Under the pieces are notes generated by a model, which saw only the letters and a list, made by a program, of their open reading frames with translations, searched no databases and was not told the DNA's origin. Position numbers and translations under genes: made by a program. This document shows positions 1 to 6,949 of a stretch of DNA of 64,000 nt, one piece after another. How positions within the stretch are numbered: position 1 is the first letter of the stretch; each line of letters starts with the position of its first letter. This DNA is from Microbacterium sp. MAH-37. Lineage in GTDB: Bacteria > Actinomycetota > Actinomycetes > Actinomycetales > Microbacteriaceae. The DNA lies in contig NZ_WSEN01000008.1 in assembly GCF_009758255.1 (NCBI RefSeq), positions 310,001-374,000 of the forward strand, given 5' to 3'.

Positions 1-290
1 TTGTACTTCGCGAAGGCGTATCCGGTCATCGCGCTGACGAACACCGTCAGTGCAGTGGTGACGACCGCCACGATCGAGGTGTTCAGGAAGTAGCGTGCGA
101 AGTCGAATCTGTTCCACGCCGTCTCGTAGCCGCTGACAGTCCACTCCTCGGGGAACAGCCGCAGCGGCAGGCTGAACAGCTCGGAGCCGGGCTTGAAAGA
201 GCTCAGGATGAACCAGGCGACGGGGATCACGAAGCACAGGGCGAGCAGCCAGAGCACGATCGTGCTCGGCAGGAAGCGAAGGCGTTTCAT
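1..290 (-). CDS. Carbohydrate ABC transporter permease, MalG type (partial, C-terminus outside window)
   Basis: Only the N-terminal about 96 residues lie in the window. The reverse strand from 290 starts MKRLRFLPSTIVLWLLALCF, a cytoplasmic tail and first membrane helix, then a periplasmic-side stretch with PGSELFSLPLRLFPEEW and the beginning of a second helix. This is the usual start of the second inner-membrane subunit of family CUT1 sugar importers. Its ATG overlaps the stop of the preceding permease (ATGA), so it is the third gene of the binding protein-permease-permease operon. It should pair with that permease to form the channel. No ATPase gene is visible; CUT1 systems often share a genome-wide MsmK/UgpC-type ATPase. 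Confidence 0.9.
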   Translation of the reverse strand, partial: MKRLRFLPSTIVLWLLALCFVIPVAWFILSSFKPGSELFSLPLRLFPEEWTVSGYETAWNRFDFARYFLNTSIVAVVTTALTVFVSAMTGYAFAKY

Positions 291-1261
291 GCGAGATCGT
301 TCCTCTTGTCGAAGCGCATCTGGATGACCGCGATGATGATCAGAATGACCATCAGGACCATGGAGGCAGCACTGGCGTAGCCGATGTGCGCCCGCTCGAA
401 GCCGGTGCGGTAGATGTACTGCACGATGAACATGTTCGAGGTGCCAGGGCCTCCGCCGTTCAGCGCCTGCACCATCGCGAACTCCTTCATCGAGCCGATG
501 GTGGTCAGCAGGACCACCATGAAGGACGTGGGCCGCAGCAGAGGCACAGTGATCTTCATGAACCGCTGCCAGCCATTCGCACCGTCGATCTCCGCCGCCT
601 CGAGGTAGGACTGCGGGATGTTACGGATCGCGGCGATGAACAGCAGCATGTTGAATGCCGTGCCACCCCAGGTGCTGACGATGAGGATGAGCACCAGCGC
701 GAGCGTCGGATCGGTCTCCCAGTTGGGTCCGTTGCCGCCGAACAGCTCGATCAGATAGTTGACCATTCCGAAGTTCTCGCCGAACAGCCACTTCCAGATC
801 ACACCGGCGACGATCGGCGAGATCAGCCACGGCAGGAAGAAGATGATCCGCGAGGCGGTCTTGCCCTTGGCGAGCGTGCTGGTGAGCAGCATCGCGATGC
901 CGAGCGCCGCGACGAAGTGCAGCGGCACCGAGAGCACCGTGTACAACACGGTGCGGCCGAGCGCAGCGTAGAAGTCCGAGTCCTGGAACAGGTCGGTGTA
1001 GTTCTCCAGGCCGATGAAGCGCGCGATCCCGACACCGGTGTAGTCGGTGAAGGAGTACCACAGGCCGAGCGCGCCGGGCCAGACGAAGAACAGCAGGAAC
1101 AGCACCACCGAGACGGCGATGAACAGCAGCGGGGCGAGGACGAAGCTCGTCGAACCACCCCGCCGGGGGCGGCGCGCGCCGCGCGCGCCCCGCCCCACGG
1201 TGATGGCCGCAGAAGTCTCCGCGCTGCGCCCATCGACGGTCCTGGTGGTGGACGTGGTCAC
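287..1261 (-). CDS. Carbohydrate ABC transporter permease, MalF type
   Basis: 324 residues. A basic, Gly/Arg-rich cytoplasmic N-terminus (about 1-35) precedes six predicted membrane helices. The EAA loop is recognisable as YLEAAEIDGANGWQRFMKI at about residues 219-238, the site that docks on the ATPase subunit. FTDYTG...FIGLENY after helix 1 is typical of the UgpA/MalF group. The start is GTG at 1261, overlapping the stop of the binding-protein gene (GTGA), and its own stop overlaps the next permease start. Substrate specificity cannot be read from the permease; the divergent beta-galactosidase suggests a galactoside. Confidence 0.93.
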   Translation of the reverse strand: MTTSTTRTVDGRSAETSAAITVGRGARGARRPRRGGSTSFVLAPLLFIAVSVVLFLLFFVWPGALGLWYSFTDYTGVGIARFIGLENYTDLFQDSDFYAALGRTVLYTVLSVPLHFVAALGIAMLLTSTLAKGKTASRIIFFLPWLISPIVAGVIWKWLFGENFGMVNYLIELFGGNGPNWETDPTLALVLILIVSTWGGTAFNMLLFIAAIRNIPQSYLEAAEIDGANGWQRFMKITVPLLRPTSFMVVLLTTIGSMKEFAMVQALNGGGPGTSNMFIVQYIYRTGFERAHIGYASAASMVLMVILIIIAVIQMRFDKRNDLA

Positions 1262-2532
1262 TTCAACGCGCCCAGCTGATCGGTGAACTGCTCGTTGATG
1301 TTCGAGATCGTCTTGTCGACGTCCTGCTCACCGTTGAGGTACTTCACGGTCTCGTCGCGCACCGGGTCGCCCTCGGTGCTCACACCCTGTGCGCCGTACT
1401 GCAGCTCCATGGCCTTGATGTCACCGACGATCGCCGGCGAGGCGGCGATGTCGCGGTTGTACACGTCGAACGCGTCTGCGTGAGCGGCGTAGGTGATGTC
1501 GAGGCCGTCGACAGCGGGGATGAACGAGGAGGTCTCGGACAGCTCCGTGTAGTTCTCCGGCTCGTACAGCCACTTCACGAAGTCGTGGGCCGCCTTCTGC
1601 TGCGGTCCGTCGAAGACGACGATGGATGCCGCGTTGCCGAAGTTCGTCGCGCGCTCCTTCTCCTGGGGCATGTAGACCGACGCCCACTCGAAGTTCTTGA
1701 TGTTCACGGCGAAGTCGGCGATCTGCCAGGAGCCGGAGACGTACGAGACGACGTCGCCACTCTTGAACAGAGCATTCGGGTCGGCGTCCGACAGCCACAC
1801 CGAGCGGGGCATGAACTTGTCATCGTTCAGCCCGTTGAAGAACTCGAGGGAGCGCTTGGTGTCGTCGTTTGTGCTGAAGGTGCCGTTCTTGTCGGGCTGG
1901 AAGTAGTCCGACCCGAATTCGTACATCAGTGCCTTCAGCCGGTGCGAGGACTTGTCCATCACCATGCCGTAGGTGGTGCCGGTCTTCTGCTGGACCTGCT
2001 CGACCGCGGCGACGTACTCGTCCCAGGTCCAGATGTCGTCCTCGCTGGTCGGGTAGGCGACACCGGCCTGGTCGAACAGCGTCTTGTTGATGAACAGGCC
2101 GACCGCGGTGATGTCGGAGGGGAGTGAGATGACCTTGTCGCCGTCCTTGTCGGCCAGGTCGGTGCGGATCTTGCTGCCCTTGGTGATGTCGGTGAGGTCG
2201 GTGGTGGCGTTGCGCCACACCGGGTCGACCGCTCCGACGCGGGCCAGCGCGGGCAGGTCGTTGGCCTGTGCCGCATTGCTGAGCTTGGTGGGCAGGTCGT
2301 CATTGGCGATGTCTACGATCTGGACCTTGACGCCGGTCTCCTTCTCGTACTTCTCCGCCATGTGGGCGTAGCCGCCGCCCTGGTTCGCGTCTCCCGAGAG
2401 GAAGAACTGGAGCGGCTTGTCGGAGGCGGCCTCGTCGGAGGAGCCGCTGCAGCCGGCGAGGGCGATGGCGGTCGCGGCCACTGCGGCGATCGCGACCGCG
2501 ATCCGCAGCGGGGTCTTACCTGAACGCTTCAT
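1258..2532 (-). CDS. Extracellular sugar-binding lipoprotein (CUT1 solute-binding protein)
   Basis: About 424 residues. MKRSGKTPLRIAVAIAAVAA is a signal peptide ending in the lipobox LAGC, so the mature protein should be lipid-anchored at Cys and bind sugar outside the membrane. The family 1 solute-binding fold is supported by AEKYEKETGVKVQIVD and LPALARVGAVDPVW, and by a C-terminal LNGEQDVDKTISNINEQF tail. I prefer the ATG at 2532 over an in-frame GTG at 2547 because AAAGGAAC, a good ribosome site, lies between the two. It is first in the three-gene importer operon. A LacI-like palindrome sits in the promoter region upstream, at about 2584-2592. Confidence 0.92.
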   Translation of the reverse strand: MKRSGKTPLRIAVAIAAVAATAIALAGCSGSSDEAASDKPLQFFLSGDANQGGGYAHMAEKYEKETGVKVQIVDIANDDLPTKLSNAAQANDLPALARVGAVDPVWRNATTDLTDITKGSKIRTDLADKDGDKVISLPSDITAVGLFINKTLFDQAGVAYPTSEDDIWTWDEYVAAVEQVQQKTGTTYGMVMDKSSHRLKALMYEFGSDYFQPDKNGTFSTNDDTKRSLEFFNGLNDDKFMPRSVWLSDADPNALFKSGDVVSYVSGSWQIADFAVNIKNFEWASVYMPQEKERATNFGNAASIVVFDGPQQKAAHDFVKWLYEPENYTELSETSSFIPAVDGLDITYAAHADAFDVYNRDIAASPAIVGDIKAMELQYGAQGVSTEGDPVRDETVKYLNGEQDVDKTISNINEQFTDQLGALK

Positions 2533-2583
2533 TGGTGTTCCTTTCACCCGGCGGGCCGGGCCAACGTCATTGTCAAGGTTCTC

Positions 2584-2592
2584 TAACGTTTA
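2584..2592. promoter_or_regulatory. LacI-type operator candidate between divergent sugar ABC and GH2 genes
   Basis: The sequence TAACGTTTA is a near-palindrome resembling the CG-centred core bound by LacI/GalR regulators. It lies in the 167-bp divergent promoter region between the binding-protein gene and the beta-galactosidase gene, with a TTGACA hexamer on the reverse strand just downstream (about 2569-2574). Binding here could control either or both units. The short length makes the call tentative. Confidence 0.35.
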
Positions 2593-2699
2593 CGGTGCTG
2601 TGATGACGACCGCGCATCGGGTTCTGAGGGCGGGCGCTGATATGATGTTAGGACATTATTGCAAAGTTGACAACGGCATCCTGAACGGCTGAGGAATCC

Positions 2700-5591
2700 A
2701 TGGATATTTCGACCACCGGCCCCGGCGTCGGCTCGCTCCCCGCTCGCTCGCGCCTGCACACGGATGCCCCGCAGCAGTCGCTCTGCGGCACCTGGCGCTT
2801 CCGCGTCTCCCCCTCGCTCCGCAGCGCCCCCGACGACTGGAGCTCGGCAGACACCGCGGACTGGCACGGCATCACGGTGCCGGGGCACTGGAACCTGCAG
2901 GGCTTCGGCTCACCCGCGTACTCCAACGTGCAGATGCCGTTCCCCGTCGATCCGCCGCATCCGCCGGACGCGAACCCGATCGGCGACTACCGCCTGTCCT
3001 TCACCGCCGCCGCAGGACTGTTCGCACATCCGGCACAGTGGCTGAGGTTCGACGGCATCGAATCGGCGGCGGAGATCAGACTGAACGGGGTTCCGCTCGG
3101 AACCACCCGGGGAAGTCGCCTGACCCACGAGTTCGATGTGACCGGCATCCTCCTCTCCGGTCCGAACGAGCTCGCAGTGCGCGTCGCGCAGTTCAGTGAC
3201 GCCACGTATCTCGAGAACCAGGACATGTGGTGGCTTCCGGGCATCTTCCGCGAAGTGACCCTGCTCGCGCGCCCTGCCGACGGCATCCGCGACGTGTTCG
3301 CGCGCGCCGACTTCGACCACCGCACCGGCGTCGGCATCCTGCATCTCGACGTGGACGCGCCCTCCGGCGCGCGAGTGCTCATCGACGAGCTGGGCGTCGA
3401 TGAACCGGCATCCGGCGTCGTGCCCGTCGGCTCCGTCGAGCCGTGGTCGGCGGAGCATCCGCGGCTCTACGACGCCGTCATCCGCACCGGCTCCGAAGAG
3501 GTGCGGCTGCGACTCGGCTTCCGGCGTGTGGAGGTGCGTGACGCGCAGTTGCTCGTGAACGGCGCGCCGATCATGCTGCGCGGCGTCAACCGCCACGAGC
3601 ATCGCGCGCGGCACGGCCGCGTGTTCGACCCGGAGGTTGCGCGTGCCGAGCTCCTGCTCATGAAGCAGCACAACATCAATGCCGTGCGCACGTCGCACTA
3701 TCCGCCGCATCCGGACGTGCTCGACCTGTTCGACGAGCTCGGATTCTGGATCATCGACGAGTGCGACCTCGAAACGCACGGCTTCGAGCACGTCGGCTGG
3801 CGGGGCAATCCGAGCGCCGACCCCGCGTGGCGGGATGCGTTCCTGGACCGCATCCGGCGCACCGTCCGGCGCGACCAGAACCACGCGAGCGTCATCATGT
3901 GGTCACTCGGCAACGAGTCCCACACCGGGGCGAACCTGGAGGCCATGGCGCGCTGGGTCCGCGAGACCGACCCCAGCCGTCTCATCCACTACGAGGGCGA
4001 TCGCGAGAGCCGGTACGTCGACGTGTACTCCCGCATGTACGCGCCGCACCACGAGGTCCGCGAGATCGGGGAGGAGACGCTCAGTCCCGCCCCCGCGGAT
4101 GCGACTGCGGCCGAACTGCACCGGCGGACGCTGCCCTTCCTGCAGTGCGAGTTCGCGCACGCCATGGGCACCGGTCCCGGCGGACTTCAGGAGTACTGGG
4201 ACCTGTACGAGGAGTTCCCCCGGATCGCCGGAGGGTTCGTCTGGGAGTGGATCGAGCACGGCATCGCCGTCGACGATCAGGACGGCACGACCCGCATCCT
4301 GTACGGCGGCGACTTCGGCGAGGTCGTGCACGACGGGAACTTCGTCATCGACGGGCTGGTGGACGCCGAGCGCCGCCCCCGCCCCGGACTGCTGCATTAC
4401 GCCGCGGTGATCGCACCGGCGACGGTGGACGTCGCCGACGACCGTCGCAGCGTGGTCATCGGCAACCGCTACGACTTCCTCGACCTCTCGCACGTGCAGC
4501 TGCGCGTGACCCGGGTCGTCGACGGCGAGACCGCCGGAACCTGGATGCTGCCGATCGGCGACTGCCCGGCCCGCACCTCGGTGCGGGTGGACCTTCCGGA
4601 CGAGTGCGGCGGCACCTCGGACGCGCGCATCGCCGATGTGCTGACGGTCGAGGTCGTGACCTTGGAGCCCACTGCCTGGGCTGCCGCCGGCCACGTGCTG
4701 GCGAGCGGTCAGCAGCTCCGCGAGGGGATTCCGATCGCGCCGCAGCCCGATCACCGCTCGGTCGGCGCGGAGCAGGTCGGCCCCGCTCGTCTCGACAGCA
4801 CCACCGGCCTGCTCACGGGCCTGGGAGAGCTCAGGCTCAGCGGCCCCCGGGTCGGGCTCTGGCGCGCGCCGACCGACAACGATCGAGACCTCGGCGACGA
4901 CGAGCCCGATCTCCCCTCCTACGCGGAGCGCTGGCGGAGCGCGGGGATCGACCGACTCATGACGCGGCTGCAGGAGATCACCGCCTCCGACGCCGAGCTG
5001 CTCGTGCGCACCCGCACCGGCACGCCGATCCTGGACAGCGCCGTCGACGCACGGTTCTCCTGGACCCCGGCAGGAGACGGCGTGCGGCTGGACGTGCAGA
5101 TCGACCCGAACGACACCTGGACCACGGAGTGGGCGCGGCTGGGGCTGGATCTCGTGATCGACGGCGCCCCGCTGGGCGCCGAGATCGCCGGGTACGGACC
5201 GATGCCGAGCTATCCCGATCTGCGCGCCGCGGCCCGGTTCGGGTGGTGGAGCCTCGGCGCCGACGATCTCACCGTCGACAACGTGCGCCCGCAGGAGAGC
5301 GGCTCCCGCACGGGCGTCCGCGACGCACGGATCCGCACGGACGGGGGCGTCCTGCACGTCTCGACGCTCGGTGGGCCGTTCGCCCTGACGGTGTCGCCGC
5401 ACAGCCGCACTGCGCTGGCGAGCGTCGCGCACAACTGGGAGCTGCCGGACGAGGGGCGCACCTTCGTGTCGATCGACATCGCCCAGTCCGGCGTCGGCAC
5501 GGCCACCTGCGGGCCCGGCGTGCTCCCCCGGCACCGCCTGCCGGCCCGGTCCGGCACGCTGTCGCTGCTGCTGCGGTTCGAGGCGGCCTGA
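2700..5591 (+). CDS. Beta-galactosidase, GH2 (LacZ type)
   Basis: 963 residues, close to the length of long LacZ-type enzymes. Order of parts: N-terminal jelly-roll sugar-binding domain (PVDPPHPPDANPIGDYR is a LacZ hallmark), immunoglobulin-like domain, TIM barrel, and a C-terminal small-chain domain beginning near GLWRAPTDNDRDLGDD. Catalytic residues by family pattern: acid/base Glu406 in WSLGNES and nucleophile Glu484 in CEFAHAMG. No signal peptide, so it works in the cytoplasm on imported galactosides. ATG at 2700 is preceded by GAGGAATCC, a slightly short-spaced ribosome site. It is divergent from the sugar importer, which fits a shared catabolic unit. Hydrolysis of lactose versus another beta-galactoside cannot be decided. 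Confidence 0.95.
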   Translation: MDISTTGPGVGSLPARSRLHTDAPQQSLCGTWRFRVSPSLRSAPDDWSSADTADWHGITVPGHWNLQGFGSPAYSNVQMPFPVDPPHPPDANPIGDYRLSFTAAAGLFAHPAQWLRFDGIESAAEIRLNGVPLGTTRGSRLTHEFDVTGILLSGPNELAVRVAQFSDATYLENQDMWWLPGIFREVTLLARPADGIRDVFARADFDHRTGVGILHLDVDAPSGARVLIDELGVDEPASGVVPVGSVEPWSAEHPRLYDAVIRTGSEEVRLRLGFRRVEVRDAQLLVNGAPIMLRGVNRHEHRARHGRVFDPEVARAELLLMKQHNINAVRTSHYPPHPDVLDLFDELGFWIIDECDLETHGFEHVGWRGNPSADPAWRDAFLDRIRRTVRRDQNHASVIMWSLGNESHTGANLEAMARWVRETDPSRLIHYEGDRESRYVDVYSRMYAPHHEVREIGEETLSPAPADATAAELHRRTLPFLQCEFAHAMGTGPGGLQEYWDLYEEFPRIAGGFVWEWIEHGIAVDDQDGTTRILYGGDFGEVVHDGNFVIDGLVDAERRPRPGLLHYAAVIAPATVDVADDRRSVVIGNRYDFLDLSHVQLRVTRVVDGETAGTWMLPIGDCPARTSVRVDLPDECGGTSDARIADVLTVEVVTLEPTAWAAAGHVLASGQQLREGIPIAPQPDHRSVGAEQVGPARLDSTTGLLTGLGELRLSGPRVGLWRAPTDNDRDLGDDEPDLPSYAERWRSAGIDRLMTRLQEITASDAELLVRTRTGTPILDSAVDARFSWTPAGDGVRLDVQIDPNDTWTTEWARLGLDLVIDGAPLGAEIAGYGPMPSYPDLRAAARFGWWSLGADDLTVDNVRPQESGSRTGVRDARIRTDGGVLHVSTLGGPFALTVSPHSRTALASVAHNWELPDEGRTFVSIDIAQSGVGTATCGPGVLPRHRLPARSGTLSLLLRFEAA

Positions 5592-5598
5592 GAGATGC

Positions 5599-5635
5599 GA
5601 ACGGGGTCGCGGGTCATCCGCCCGCGACCCCGTTC
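5599..5635. terminator. Bidirectional intrinsic terminator
   Basis: A perfect 15-bp inverted repeat (GAACGGGGTCGCGGG, 7-nt loop, then its complement) is followed by GTCTTT on the forward side. It lies in the 52-bp gap between the convergent beta-galactosidase and acid-phosphatase genes, so it can end both transcripts. Confidence 0.85.
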
Positions 5636-5643
5636 GTCTTTGG

Positions 5644-6855
5644 TCAGGAGCCGAAGCCGGCCACGTGCACCGTGCCTTTGCCGTCGACGGTCACGTGCGC
5701 GCTCATCGCCGCCGCCAGGTCGATCCGCTGCCAGGACGACGTGGACGCCACGCTCAGGTCGAGCGGGTAGCCGGAGCCGATCGCCGTCTGCTCGAGCACA
5801 TCGATGCGCTGCGACTCGGTCAGTTCCGGGTGGCTCGAGATGAGCAGTGCCGCAGCGACGCGGGGCACGTCCATCGGCACACCGGCCGCGCCGATGCGCT
5901 CGAAGCCGTACGTGAGGCGGTCCCGATAGAGCTCATCGGCATCCTTCGTCTTCATGTACGACGTGTCCTGCGCGATGCACACCTTCAGCGCCGCACCGCA
6001 GTCGGCCTCGAGAACGGCGTGCAGCTCTGCGCTCGCCTGCTCCAGCAGTGAGCGGAACTCCGGGTCGGCCCAGCGCTTCGCGATCGACGCCTGTCCCATC
6101 ATCCGTCCGCCGATGATGTCGAGCGGGTAGTGCATGGCCATCACGACGCGATAGTTGCCCGACTCCGAGGTGCGGGCGAGGATCTGCGGCGAGAGCTCGG
6201 GCAGCAGCGTGGCGAGCAGAGTGCCCTGCCAATACGCCTGGTTGGTGTGGCCGCTCGGGTAGGAGCCACTCGTCGAGCTGTACGCGTCGCCGCCCTCTTT
6301 GTCGCGGTAGACGACCTGGTCCGGAGCGACGACGTAGGGGCGGTCGTAGTCGAAGTAGTTCTTCGAGGGCGTGGTCGACTCGCTCTGCGCGCGCCCGCCG
6401 TCCTTGTGGATCAGAGCGACGGTCTTGGGCAGACGCCCCTCCTCCCAGGCCTCCTGGTAGATCGCGCCGAGCTTCGCACCGAGCGCGTTGCCCATCGTGT
6501 ACGACATGTCGCCGTACTCGTCGACGATCGCGGCCGCCGACTCCTCGGGGGTGGCGTCGTGATTGATCTGCAGGGTCTTGGTCAGGTTCTCGTCGAGCAC
6601 CTCGGGATAGCTGGTCTGGAGGGTCGTGAACCCGGAGAGCAGCGGCACGTAGTCGACCGTGCGGTCCGACTCGTACACCCGGTCGAGCTGAGCCTGGGTG
6701 AACGGCGCCGACGTCGCAGAGGGAGCTGGGGACGGCTTCGCCGCCGGGTGGCTCCATTGCGCTCCGCCGGTCAGGGCGATCGATCCGGCGATGACCAGCG
6801 CGGCCAGCGACGCGGGGCGGACGGCGCCGAAGAGTCTCATCGGTGAGTGCGGCAT
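5644..6855 (-). CDS. Secreted PAP2-family acid phosphatase (class A type)
   Basis: About 403 residues. The N-terminus MPHSPMRLFGAVRPASLAAL leads a secretion signal with cleavage likely after SIALTGG. The phosphatase signature is split as expected: YDRPYVVAP, YPSGHTNQAYW (phosphate-loop PSGH) and YRVVMAMHYPLDIIGGR (catalytic His and Asp). Class A bacterial acid phosphatases use this arrangement to hydrolyse phosphomonoesters outside the membrane. The start is ATG 6855, preceded by AAAAGGAGCACGAT; longer readings upstream belong to the antisense of the helicase gene. The C-terminal about 130 residues (after GAALKVCIAQ) extend beyond the PAP2 core. The gene ends at a strong terminator shared with the GH2 gene. 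Confidence 0.88.
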   Translation of the reverse strand: MPHSPMRLFGAVRPASLAALVIAGSIALTGGAQWSHPAAKPSPAPSATSAPFTQAQLDRVYESDRTVDYVPLLSGFTTLQTSYPEVLDENLTKTLQINHDATPEESAAAIVDEYGDMSYTMGNALGAKLGAIYQEAWEEGRLPKTVALIHKDGGRAQSESTTPSKNYFDYDRPYVVAPDQVVYRDKEGGDAYSSTSGSYPSGHTNQAYWQGTLLATLLPELSPQILARTSESGNYRVVMAMHYPLDIIGGRMMGQASIAKRWADPEFRSLLEQASAELHAVLEADCGAALKVCIAQDTSYMKTKDADELYRDRLTYGFERIGAAGVPMDVPRVAAALLISSHPELTESQRIDVLEQTAIGSGYPLDLSVASTSSWQRIDLAAAMSAHVTVDGKGTVHVAGFGS

Positions 6856-6883
6856 ATCGTGCTCCTTTTCATCGTTGAATTGC

Positions 6884-6903
6884 ATGGACATACTATTGTC
6901 CAT
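6884..6903. promoter_or_regulatory. Palindromic operator candidate in divergent promoter
   Basis: ATGGACA-TACTAT-TGTCCAT, a perfect 7-bp inverted repeat around a 6-bp spacer that itself resembles a -10 box (TACTAT on the forward strand). It sits between the divergent acid-phosphatase and helicase genes. A regulator bound here would cover the putative -10 element. The regulator is unknown. Confidence 0.45.
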
Positions 6904-6949
6904 ACATATTTCGGAGCAAGGGGAGTCACCGATCCGCGAGACTGGACGG

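Noticed and set aside
2667..2672. TTGACA as a -35 box for the GH2 gene
   Set aside because: A -10 at the normal distance would fall on the ribosome site, leaving no room for a 5' end.
3903..5534. 543-codon reverse open frame in the GH2 gene
   Set aside because: Shadow frame opposite a gene with both catalytic residues and full domains; composition is Arg/Gly/Val-rich without motifs.
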